A DNA stretch of 17,822 nucleotides, from contig JAZUAN010000004.1 of the NCBI GenBank assembly GCA_045638005.1, positions 1 to 17,822 of the forward strand, in the 5' to 3' direction. Both the position numbers and the translations under genes were made by a program. Shown here piece by piece: positions 7,821 to 13,711 of this stretch. Positions within the stretch are counted from its first letter, which is position 1, and each line of letters begins with the position of its first letter. Under the pieces are notes generated by a model. It saw nothing but the letters and a program-made list of their open reading frames with translations, ran no database searches and had not been told where the DNA came from. Origin of the DNA: URNF01 sp045638005 (GTDB taxonomy: Bacteria > Bacillota > Clostridia > Oscillospirales > Acutalibacteraceae).

Positions 7821-8521
7821 CACGCCTGCCCCCTTTCCAGAAACCGTTTGCCTGCGTCGCTGTTCAAGTATGCGGCGGCAGTGCCGAAAAACAGTGGCTC
7901 GTGTTGCAGATGCAGAATATGGGTCGCATACTGCGTGGCGGCATGGATATCGTGTGAGATCATGATGACGGTGACACCGCTTTTGTGCAACTTTTGTATC
8001 AGGTCATACAACCCTGCGGTCATGGTGGGGTCAAGCCCCGCGACCGGCTCGTCCAAAAGCAGCAGCTTTTCGGTCGCACACATGGCACGCGCGAGCAGCA
8101 CGCGCTGTTGTTGTCCGCCGGACAGTTCCCGATACGCGCGGTCGGCAATATCCTCAATTTCCAGTAATGCTAACGCTTTTTTGAGCCGCTCTTTTTGTGC
8201 AGTTGTGAAAAACGGTTGGAAAAGCCTGCTGCGCAGTCCCGCGCTGACCACTTCCAAAACGGTGGCGGGAAAATCCGCTTTTGCGGCAGTTTGCTGTGGC
8301 ATATAGCCGATTTCATTCGGCGTGATGCCGTTTTCAAAGGTGATAGTGCCGCAAGCGGGCTTTTTCAGCCCCAGCAGTGCACGCATTAGGGTGGTTTTAC
8401 CCGAACCGTTTTCACCTACGATACATAGGTAATCCCCCTCGTGCACCTCCATGTGGAGGTTTTCCACCACCGTTTTGCCCTCGTAAGCCAGGGCGACATT
8501 TTCGCAATGTAGCAATCGCAT
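7820..8521 (-). CDS. znuC: Zinc (metal) ABC transporter ATP-binding protein
   Basis: ATPase that powers the metal importer on the cytoplasmic face. Its 233 residues hold the complete set: Walker A GENGSGKT (36-43), Q-loop in GYMPQQ (72-77), signature LSGGQQQR (133-140), Walker B LLLLDEP (153-159), D-loop AGLD (161-164) and H-loop His190 in MISHD. This short, single-domain form fits the MZT family that pairs with ABC-3 permeases. The stop overlaps the start region of the permease (TGATG) and its own ATG shares one base with the stop of the binding protein, so the three are translationally coupled. Confidence 0.95.
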   Translation of the reverse strand: MRLLHCENVALAYEGKTVVENLHMEVHEGDYLCIVGENGSGKTTLMRALLGLKKPACGTITFENGITPNEIGYMPQQTAAKADFPATVLEVVSAGLRSRLFQPFFTTAQKERLKKALALLEIEDIADRAYRELSGGQQQRVLLARAMCATEKLLLLDEPVAGLDPTMTAGLYDLIQKLHKSGVTVIMISHDIHAATQYATHILHLQHEPLFFGTAAAYLNSDAGKRFLERGQA

Positions 8522-9432
8522 CAGTTTAAAGCCTCTTTCAACGTGGTCAAATTTTTTTGCATCAGCGAGAGATAGGTCTCGCCGTTTTGAAAGTCGATTT
8601 TAGATAGATTGTGACAGGCATAAAAGGTGCGGATCTCGCAGCCGGTGCTTTCCTGCACCGTTTGTGCTACCTGTCCCGCTGACAACTCCATTTGGAAGAT
8701 GATCGGAATATTTTCCGTCTTTACCGTGTCAATGAGTGCCTGCACGTCCGCGCTCGCCGGCTCTACCGAGGTAGCACATCCCGCAAACGCGGCATGGTAG
8801 GAAAGCCCATACCTTTCAACAAAGTGCAGCAGCGGGAAACGATCGGCAACCACGATGGTATTGCGTTTGGCAGTTTTGACTACCTGCTCAAAATTCGCGT
8901 CCAACGCTTGCAATTTTGCAGTGTATTCCGCTGCGTTCTTGCGGTAGAGCTCCGCGTTTTGCGCGTCTGCCGCTACGAGTGCTGTCAGCAGCTTGTCCAC
9001 GATTATAACCGCGTTTTTTGGTGCGGTCCAAACGTGTTCGTCGTAGGTTTCCTCATGCGCGTGCTCGTGCGCTTCCTCGCACAGCGGCTCTACCATGTCC
9101 ATGAGTTTTAAGACGGTTTTATCCGTGGCATCCACCGTTTGCAGCGTTTTATCGATCCAGCTGTCCGACTCGCCGCCGACATATACGAACATGTCACAGT
9201 TGTGCACCGCCGCAATATCCTGCGAGGAGGGGTCAAAGTCGTGGCTTTCCTGCCCGGGACGCAGCAAAAGGGAAAGGGACACATCGGCGCCTTTGGTAAT
9301 CTCTCGTAGAAAATCATATTGCGGGAATACCGAGCACACGATTTTGACACCGCTGCTTTGCGGTGCGGTATTGCAGCCGACAAAGGTCAGCAAAAGGCAC
9401 AGCGCAGCAAGCAAGGTAACAATTCTTTTCAT
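8521..9432 (-). CDS. znuA: Zinc ABC transporter substrate-binding lipoprotein
   Basis: Extracellular metal-capture protein anchored by lipid. The 303 residues start with a lipoprotein signal (KR, a hydrophobic run, lipobox FVGC with Cys20). The cluster A-I fold gives likely metal ligands His64 (ESHDFDP), His133 (DEHVW) and His203 (RFPLLHF). A histidine-rich loop, EEAHEHAHEE (119-128), precedes the second ligand, a hallmark of zinc rather than manganese binders. The usual last acidic ligand in DPLG-type motifs is replaced by a CHN stretch (His274), a pattern I recall from other Firmicute homologues. The start ATG overlaps the regulator's stop by four bases (ATGA). It delivers metal to the downstream ATPase/permease. 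Confidence 0.94.
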   Translation of the reverse strand: MKRIVTLLAALCLLLTFVGCNTAPQSSGVKIVCSVFPQYDFLREITKGADVSLSLLLRPGQESHDFDPSSQDIAAVHNCDMFVYVGGESDSWIDKTLQTVDATDKTVLKLMDMVEPLCEEAHEHAHEETYDEHVWTAPKNAVIIVDKLLTALVAADAQNAELYRKNAAEYTAKLQALDANFEQVVKTAKRNTIVVADRFPLLHFVERYGLSYHAAFAGCATSVEPASADVQALIDTVKTENIPIIFQMELSAGQVAQTVQESTGCEIRTFYACHNLSKIDFQNGETYLSLMQKNLTTLKEALN

Positions 9433-9833
9433 GCGTTACCTCCCTTGCGGCAGGCGCCGCATTTACCAAACAGCACGGTTTGTTTTTCATCAACGGCGAA
9501 ATGACTGTTACGCAACACATTGCGCAGCACCGCCGTGGATGCGTCGTCGTCCAGATGCAGCAGTTTGCCGCAGTCGGTGCATTTTAAGTGGAGATGCGCA
9601 TCGTGGCGACTGCAACAAACCGCTTGATACACCGCTTTACGGCTGCCGTCCTTTGTAAACCGCTTGACCTGCCCCTCCTCCGCGAGGTGAGGCAGCAGGC
9701 GATACAGCGTACTTTTGCCGGGGGCGTGCTCTCCCGTAAGACGGGAGGCGATTTCCTCAACGGTGAACGCCTCGTCGGCATGCGCATGCAAAAAATCTAT
9801 CAAAAGTTTTTTCTGTGCGGTGTGATAGGTCAT
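9429..9833 (-). CDS. zur: Fur-family metal regulator, probably the zinc sensor Zur
   Basis: DNA-binding repressor of 134 residues. An N-terminal winged helix (about 1-75) has the recognition helix around KSTLYRLLPHL (40-50). The C-terminal dimerisation domain has a His/Cys sensory cluster (Cys73, Cys74, His77, His80, His82) and two structural-zinc pairs, CTDC (85-88) and CGAC (125-128). GGAGG (9840-9844) lies just before the ATG. As first gene of the zinc-uptake operon, with a palindromic Fur-type box over its own start site, it most likely represses itself and the transporter when zinc is plentiful. Fur (iron) or PerR roles cannot be excluded from sequence alone, but the zinc transporter context argues for Zur. 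Confidence 0.88.
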   Translation of the reverse strand: MTYHTAQKKLLIDFLHAHADEAFTVEEIASRLTGEHAPGKSTLYRLLPHLAEEGQVKRFTKDGSRKAVYQAVCCSRHDAHLHLKCTDCGKLLHLDDDASTAVLRNVLRNSHFAVDEKQTVLFGKCGACRKGGNA

Positions 9834-9842
9834 GATTTTCCT

Positions 9843-9869
9843 CCAAAATGAGAATTATTCTCATTTTGG
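9843..9869 (-). promoter_or_regulatory. 27-bp perfect palindrome, Zur/Fur-type operator
   Basis: A perfect 13-1-13 inverted repeat is centred on 9856. Its core, TGAGAATTATTCTCA, has the 7-1-7 layout of Gram-positive Fur-family boxes (compare TGATAATnATTATCA for Fur and TCGTAATnATTACGA for B. subtilis Zur). It covers the predicted transcription start and touches the ribosome site (two shared bases at 9843-9844), so binding would block the promoter, and the hairpin could also affect translation. Confidence 0.88.
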
Positions 9870-9870
9870 G

Positions 9871-9899
9871 ATTGTAACACACTTTTTCATCCTTTGCAA
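9871..9899 (-). promoter_or_regulatory. Promoter of the zur-znuACB operon
   Basis: On the minus strand, a -35 box TTGCAA (9894-9899) and a -10 box TACAAT (9871-9876) lie exactly 17 bases apart. The start site falls inside the adjacent 27-bp palindrome. Confidence 0.8.
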
Positions 9900-9928
9900 C
9901 CGAAAAATGTCGGATTTATAAAAATTTG

Positions 9929-9957
9929 TTGACAAAATTTGTATTTATAGGTATATT
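9929..9957 (+). promoter_or_regulatory. Promoter of the riboswitch-nhaC transcript
   Basis: A perfect -35 box TTGACA (9929-9934), a 17-base spacer and a -10 box TATATT (9952-9957). The start site, near 9964, coincides with the beginning of the lysine riboswitch. The promoter is divergent from the zur promoter, with about 30 bases between the two -35 boxes. Confidence 0.85.
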
Positions 9958-9961
9958 TTTA

Positions 9962-10130
9962 ATATAAGATAGAGGAGCGATATGCAAGAGTATTGCCAAG
10001 AGGGTGCGGAAACGCCCGGCAGGAAAGGGTATATCGCCGAAATGCATACCGTGTTTCCGCGCGGGATGTGTTGGGGTGCGGCAGAATATGTCGCGCACTG
10101 TCACGAAAAAGTGGAGCGCTATCGGCACAA
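9962..10130 (+). promoter_or_regulatory. Lysine riboswitch (L box)
   Basis: The leader matches the lysine riboswitch as I recall it from B. subtilis lysC. AAGATAGAGGAGCG followed by CAAGAGTAT (9966-9991) corresponds to the 5' core, CGCCGAA (10034-10040) to the middle, and GTCAC with TGGAGCGCTATC (10112-10123) to the 3' core. P1 is formed by GATAG (9968-9972) with CTATC (10119-10123). Lysine binding would stabilise P1 and favour the terminator that follows, so expression should fall when lysine is plentiful. An open reading frame beginning at ATG 9982 runs through the aptamer in frame with nhaC and is not the true start. Confidence 0.93.
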
Positions 10131-10142
10131 AGAGGTTTGTTT

Positions 10143-10175
10143 GCCACGGCGTTTTGCTGTGGCGTTTTCTATTTT
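10143..10175 (+). terminator. Riboswitch-controlled intrinsic terminator
   Basis: An 8-bp stem, GCCACGGC (10143-10150) with GCTGTGGC (10156-10163), has a GTTTT loop and is followed by TTTTCTATTTT. An alternative stem pairs GGCA (10124-10127) with TGCC (10142-10145) and CAAA with TTTG; it uses the same GCC and would act as antiterminator. This is the expression platform of the lysine riboswitch. Confidence 0.78.
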
Positions 10176-10200
10176 AAAATTGTTTTGGAGGGAATGTATT

Positions 10201-11838
10201 ATGAAAAGCAACAAAAAATGGTTGCTGCTCGGTTTTACCCTGCTGCTCATGGTGATGTTCACCGTCACCGTATTTGCAGAGGGCGACGCTGCTGCGGCTG
10301 CTAACAACCCCTTTATCAGCACTTTCTGGTCGCTGGTACCCCCGCTGGTCGCCATCGTGCTGGCGCTGATCACCAAAGAGGTGTACAGCTCCTTGTTCGT
10401 GGGTATTCTGGTGGGCGCACTGTTCTACAACAACTTTAACGTTGTGGGTACGGTAGATTCCATGATCAACGACGGTCTTATCGGCGCTGTGTCCGGCACT
10501 GCGGGCATTTTCGTGTTCTTAGTACTGCTCGGCATCATGGTTGCGCTGATTAACAAAGCCGGTGGCTCCGCCGCGTTCGGTCGTTGGGCGCAGGTACATA
10601 TCAAGAGCCGCATCGGTGCGCAGCTTGCGACCTTTGTACTGGGCGTGCTCATCTTTATTGATGACTATTTCAACTGCCTGACCGTAGGTAGCGTCATGCG
10701 TCCTGTCACCGACAGCAACAAGATTTCTCGCGCAAAGCTGTCCTATCTCATTGACGCCACTGCGGCTCCTATTTGTATGATCGCCCCCATTTCTTCCTGG
10801 GCGGCCGCTGTTTCCGAGTACACCACCGGTGTTGTCGGCGCAAACGGCGAGGAGATCTCCAGCCTTGCGCTCTTCTGCAAGGCTATCCCTTACAACTTCT
10901 ATTCCTTGCTCACCTTCGTGTTCATCATCGCGATCGTGTTGATGAAGTTCGATTACGGCCCGATGAAAAAGCATGAAAAGAACGCGCTCGAAAACGGCGA
11001 TCTCTTCACCTTCGGCGGCGAGGTTTCCGGTGGCGAAGAGGCAGAAGCGGGCAACGAAAAAGGTCGTGTTGTTGATCTTATCCTGCCCATCGTGCTGCTC
11101 ATCATCGTTTCTGTTTTCGCACTCGTCTATGTCGGCGGCTTCTTCGGCGGCGACTATGCAGGTGATTTCATCGGCTCCTTCGGTAATACCGATGCGACGG
11201 TCGGTCTGCCGCTCGGCGGTGTTGCGGTGTTGGTCGTGACAGTTATCTATCTCGTCGCCCGCCGTCTTGTCACCTTTAAAGAGGCAATGTCTTGCGTGCC
11301 CAAGGGCTTCATCGCGATGGTGCCTGCGATCCTCATCCTCACCATGGCGACCGCGCTCAAAAACATGACCGGTCTTTTGCAATCCGATGTATTCGTAAAG
11401 AACGCGCTTGCCAATGCGGGGGCATTACATAATTTCCTGCCCGCTATCATCTTCCTGGTGGCTTGCGGTATCGCGTTTGCGACCGGTACTTCCTGGGGCA
11501 CCTTCGGTATTCTTATCCCGATCGTATTGTCCGTGTTCCCCGCGGGCAGCGAATTGATGGTTATCGGCATGTCCGCCTGCCTTGCAGGTGCGGTGTGCGG
11601 CGACCATTGCTCGCCCATTTCGGACACCACCATCATGTCCTCTGCCGGTGCGCAGTGTGAGCACGTCAATCACGTGTCCACCCAGCTGCCGTATGCACTC
11701 ACTGTTGCGGCTGTATCCTTTGTGGGTTACATCCTCGCCGGTTTCGTGCAGAGCTGGTACATCGTACTGCCCGTGATGGCTGTTGTTATGGTCGGTGTGC
11801 TGTTTGTAATCAAAGCGATGACCAAAGATAAGGCGTAA
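10201..11838 (+). CDS. NhaC-family carrier, candidate lysine transporter (LysW type)
   Basis: 545-residue polytopic membrane protein of the NhaC Na+/H+ antiporter family, with a predicted dozen or so helices. Family marks are IDDYFNCLTVGSVMRP (from residue 153), TGTSWGTFGI (about 428-437) and CGDHCSPISDTTI (466-478). The first 25 residues resemble a signal peptide (KSNKKW, a hydrophobic run, VFA before EGDA), which may be cleaved or serve as an extra helix. The ATG at 10201 follows GGAGGGA with ideal spacing; the longer frame from 9982 is riboswitch RNA. Because NhaC-type carriers under lysine riboswitches have been proposed as lysine transporters (LysW), lysine or lysine/Na+ exchange is more likely than simple sodium export. 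This is inference from regulation. Confidence 0.9.
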   Translation: MKSNKKWLLLGFTLLLMVMFTVTVFAEGDAAAAANNPFISTFWSLVPPLVAIVLALITKEVYSSLFVGILVGALFYNNFNVVGTVDSMINDGLIGAVSGTAGIFVFLVLLGIMVALINKAGGSAAFGRWAQVHIKSRIGAQLATFVLGVLIFIDDYFNCLTVGSVMRPVTDSNKISRAKLSYLIDATAAPICMIAPISSWAAAVSEYTTGVVGANGEEISSLALFCKAIPYNFYSLLTFVFIIAIVLMKFDYGPMKKHEKNALENGDLFTFGGEVSGGEEAEAGNEKGRVVDLILPIVLLIIVSVFALVYVGGFFGGDYAGDFIGSFGNTDATVGLPLGGVAVLVVTVIYLVARRLVTFKEAMSCVPKGFIAMVPAILILTMATALKNMTGLLQSDVFVKNALANAGALHNFLPAIIFLVACGIAFATGTSWGTFGILIPIVLSVFPAGSELMVIGMSACLAGAVCGDHCSPISDTTIMSSAGAQCEHVNHVSTQLPYALTVAAVSFVGYILAGFVQSWYIVLPVMAVVMVGVLFVIKAMTKDKA

Positions 11839-11852
11839 GAAAAGCAAAAAGG

Positions 11853-11886
11853 AACGCCCTCGGCTTCAAGCCGAGGGCGTTTTTTT
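11853..11886 (+). terminator. Bidirectional terminator after nhaC
   Basis: A 13-bp stem (11853-11865 with 11869-11881) has a TCA loop and a following run of seven T residues. On the minus strand the stem is followed by a T-rich stretch (TTCCTTTTTG), so it can also end the convergent AIM24-family gene. Confidence 0.93.
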
Positions 11887-11894
11887 GCGGGTAT

Positions 11895-12620
11895 TTATTC
11901 ACCAAAACGGATGTTGATACCGCCGCTGTTGTTGTCACCGCTGTTGATATTGAGATACGGCGTTAGCGCCTGTGCGGTGTTGATGAGCGGCATAGATTGG
12001 ATATACACCTTACCGGGACCGGTGATGCGGGTATGGAATAACCCTTCACCGCCAAAAAACATGTTCTTGGCGCCTTGTACCATTTGAATATCCATCGTGC
12101 AGCTTTCGCTCATAGCGGCGAGATAGCCGGTATCCACTATAATGCTTTCGCCTATCGCGAGTTCGTATTCCTTACAATGACCGTCGATTTCAAGGAATAC
12201 CATGCCGTTACCGCTGATTTTCTGCATGATAAAGCCTTCACCGCCAAAAATGCCTTTGCCCAGTTTCTTTTGGAAATACAAGGACAAATCCAGTCCCTTT
12301 TCCATTGCAAGAAAACCGCGCTTTTGCACGATGATGCCGTTACCCTCGGTCACCTGATACGGAATGATTGAGCCGGGAAAGGTAGAAGCAAACGCGATCA
12401 TGCCCGCGCCGCCTTCGGCTGTATATTCATTCATGAAGATAGACTCGCCGGAAAATAATCTGCCGAACACCTTTTTGATTCCGCCACCGGTGTTGGTATC
12501 CATTTTCATGTTGGGGCTCATCCAACTCATAGCACCGCTTTCGGTGCAAAGTGACTGTCCCGCCTCGGGATAGCAAATGACCACCGGCAGGTGGCCGCCT
12601 TCAATTTCGTATCTGATCAT
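11895..12620 (-). CDS. AIM24 / TIGR00266 family protein
   Basis: 241-residue beta-rich protein of the AIM24 (TIGR00266) family. The function is not firmly known in bacteria; the name comes from a yeast mitochondrial protein. Recognisable family stretches are GGGIKKVFGRLFSGES with FMNEYTA in the first third, a central IFGGEGFIMQKISGNG, IVDTGYLAA and the C-terminal FGGEGLFHTRITGPGK followed by VYIQ. There is no signal peptide or membrane segment. AAAGGA (12629-12634) lies eight bases before ATG 12620 but only two before the alternative ATG at 12626, so 12620 was chosen; the open frame upstream to 12725 crosses the promoter and is rejected. It appears to be a single-gene unit. Confidence 0.87.
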   Translation of the reverse strand: MIRYEIEGGHLPVVICYPEAGQSLCTESGAMSWMSPNMKMDTNTGGGIKKVFGRLFSGESIFMNEYTAEGGAGMIAFASTFPGSIIPYQVTEGNGIIVQKRGFLAMEKGLDLSLYFQKKLGKGIFGGEGFIMQKISGNGMVFLEIDGHCKEYELAIGESIIVDTGYLAAMSESCTMDIQMVQGAKNMFFGGEGLFHTRITGPGKVYIQSMPLINTAQALTPYLNINSGDNNSGGINIRFGE

Positions 12621-12664
12621 AGCCATTGTCCTTTCTGTGAAAGTTGCAAGTACCCTACAAATAT

Positions 12665-12693
12665 AGAATAACACGAAAATTTCCACTTTGCAA
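12665..12693 (-). promoter_or_regulatory. Promoter of the AIM24-family gene
   Basis: On the minus strand, a -35 box TTGCAA (12688-12693), a 17-base spacer and a -10 box TATTCT (12665-12670). The transcript would begin about 38 bases before the ATG at 12620. Confidence 0.65.
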
Positions 12694-12753
12694 TATGGTT
12701 TCTGCTTACCCACCCTAAGCATCATGCAAATTTTATTTTTTTAAAAGTTTTAC

Positions 12754-12782
12754 TTGACAAGCGCGTATAGAATGGGTATAAT
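12754..12782 (+). promoter_or_regulatory. Consensus promoter of tRNA-Arg
   Basis: A perfect TTGACA (12754-12759), a 17-base spacer and a perfect TATAAT (12777-12782), as often seen for stable RNA genes. The tRNA begins 22 bases after the -10 box. A second TTGACA at 12791-12796 lies in the transcribed leader without a matching -10. Confidence 0.92.
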
Positions 12783-12804
12783 AATGTGCGTTGACAAGAA
12801 ATAT

Positions 12805-12881
12805 GCGCTCGTAGCTCAGCTGGATAGAGTGTTTGACTACGAATCAAAAGGTCAGGGGTTCGAATCCCTTCGGGCGCGCCA
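12805..12881 (+). tRNA. tRNA-Arg (anticodon ACG)
   Basis: 77 bases with all four arms and an encoded CCA. The acceptor GCGCTCG pairs with CGGGCGC (one T-G pair) and the discriminator is G. The anticodon stem TTTGA/TCAAA encloses CT-ACG-AA, with the anticodon at 12839-12841, which would be modified to ICG and read CGU, CGC and CGA. The T-arm is GGGGTTCGAATCCCT. The 3' half of the gene is exactly repeated 182 bases downstream. Confidence 0.97.
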
Positions 12882-12914
12882 AAACAAAAAAACCACCCAA
12901 TCGGGTGGTTTTTT
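12864..12914 (+). repeat. 51-bp direct repeat, copy 1 (tRNA-Arg 3' end plus terminator)
   Basis: Runs from the 3' side of the tRNA T-loop through CCA and the terminator hairpin. It is identical over 51 bases to 13046-13096, an offset of 182. The similarity stops exactly inside the T-loop, where integrase crossovers in tRNA genes often fall. Confidence 0.93.
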
Positions 12915-12915
12915 T
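12891..12915 (+). terminator. Terminator of tRNA-Arg
   Basis: An 8-bp stem, AACCACCC with GGGTGGTT, has an AATC loop and is followed by a T-run, ten bases after CCA. The stem is preceded by seven A residues, so it can act in both directions. Confidence 0.9.
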
Positions 12916-13045
12916 GTTTAGTACGGTGCGAGGGATTCGAACCCTGAGAGGGTGAGCGACGTTAAGGAAACAGTCCGGTGGACTGTTTTTAGTCGCGAAG
13001 TCCGTGCGGCTCTGCCGCAAAGGACGCAAGACGCGAAGCGGCTGT
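12915..13045 (+). other. Structured 131-bp spacer between the tRNA-end repeats
   Basis: Non-coding but highly ordered. 12930-12944 is a tRNA T-arm in reverse orientation (AGGGTTCGAATCCCT on the minus strand). AAACAGTCC (12968-12976) pairs with GGACTGTTT (12980-12988) around GGT. GTCC-GT-GCGGC-TCT-GCCGC-AAA-GGAC (13000-13025) forms a further hairpin, and TCGCG (12993-12997) can pair with CGCGA (13032-13036). Open frames across it are typical spurious translations of tRNA ends. It may be the remnant of an excised element or the body of a small non-autonomous repeat. Confidence 0.6.
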
Positions 13046-13096
13046 ATCCCTTCGGGCGCGCCAAAACAAAAAAACCACCCAATCGGGTGGTTTTTT
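13046..13096 (+). repeat. 51-bp direct repeat, copy 2 (detached tRNA-Arg 3' end plus terminator)
   Basis: An exact copy of 12864-12914 with no tRNA body in front. It includes CCA and the AACCACCC/GGGTGGTT hairpin, which here also lies eight bases after the stop of the truncated minus-strand ABC gene and can terminate it. As an orphan tRNA 3' end it resembles the distal attachment site of an integrated element. Confidence 0.93.
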
Positions 13097-13103
13097 ATTT
13101 TAT

Positions 13104-13439
13104 TCATACGCTCAGTCCTGCATCTCTGGATTGCGCGGTGGTGTTCATCTCAGCCATACGCTCCCGCATTTCGCGGAATTTGCCGTGCGCCTTTTTACGG
13201 TAGCGGGTCATGGCATACCGCGCTCCCATGCGCACGATCTGCACCCCGAGCATAACGCTGAGGATGGGGATGAGCGGACCAGGGTTTTGCGCCATAATGA
13301 CATCATCATACAGCCGAGAGGTCAACCAGGGGTCGATAAGTTGCATGACACTGGTCACCGCGCTGATGACAAGGCCGAAAACCAACCATCGCCTGTATTT
13401 TTTCTCGATATTTTTGAGCAGCCATTTGATGTAGATCAT
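13104..13439 (-). pseudogene. Truncated ABC exporter gene (N-terminal TM1-TM2 region only)
   Basis: 111 residues. Positions 1-80 look like the start of an ABC exporter membrane domain: basic KNIEKKYRRW, a first helix (about 18-38) with LIDPWLTSRLYDDVI, then a second helix (about 54-72). After that the usual coupling helices, remaining membrane segments and whole nucleotide-binding domain are missing; the family is normally about 570-600 residues. The last 25 residues do not look like the family, suggesting a fusion or frame change at the break. It still has a strong ribosome site (GGGGAGGA at 13444-13451) and a -10 box, so a short peptide may be made. The stop lies eight bases from the tRNA-end repeat, which suggests that rearrangement there removed the rest. 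Confidence 0.65.
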
Positions 13440-13513
13440 AAAAGATTCCTCCCCATAAAAAGCGGGTAGAAACGGTTTGGCAATAGAGAGGAAAATACCT
13501 CTATCTACCGCCT

Positions 13514-13519
13514 ATTATA
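13514..13519 (-). promoter_or_regulatory. -10 box upstream of the truncated ABC gene
   Basis: TATAAT on the minus strand, about 75 bases before the ATG at 13439. No convincing -35 box lies 16-18 bases away, so the promoter assignment is weak. Confidence 0.35.
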
Positions 13520-13639
13520 CTGATTTTTCTCAAAATGGAAGCCCTTTTTTATTCGGGAAAAACACGATTTTCAGAGTGTATTTTCGGCATTTTTTACAAA
13601 ACGAAAAGTAAATAAATTATAAATTAGCGATAGCCTCTA

Positions 13640-13669
13640 TTGACGGCATATGATTTTTGGCTTTATAAT
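13640..13669 (+). promoter_or_regulatory. Promoter of the fused ABC transporter gene
   Basis: TTGACG (13640-13645), an 18-base spacer and a perfect TATAAT (13664-13669). The start would be near 13676, about 36 bases before the ATG at 13712. The rest of the 13440-13711 gap is AT-rich, with nothing else recognisable. Confidence 0.75.
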
Positions 13670-13711
13670 ACAGTGTAGTATAAACTTTAATGATAGGAAC
13701 AGGTGAATTGC

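Noticed and set aside
9982..10200. Leader peptide or 73-residue N-terminal extension of the NhaC-type protein
   Set aside because: The sequence is the lysine riboswitch; the apparent ribosome site is part of the aptamer core, and a proper site precedes ATG 10201.
12626..12725. Longer N-terminus for the AIM24-family protein (start near 12725)
   Set aside because: The extra codons cross the predicted promoter and ribosome site and do not resemble the family.
12864..13096. CRISPR array
   Set aside because: Only two repeat copies, made of a tRNA end and terminator, with one 131-base spacer and no cas gene.
12844..13107. 87-codon minus-strand open frame through the tRNA-Arg repeat
   Set aside because: It ends in the RPKGFEPLTF pattern known from spurious translation of tRNA ends and covers the tRNA and two terminators.
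12952..13255. Plus-strand open frames across the repeat unit and into the truncated ABC gene
   Set aside because: They cross the repeat and a terminator and run antisense to the ABC fragment, with no ribosome site.
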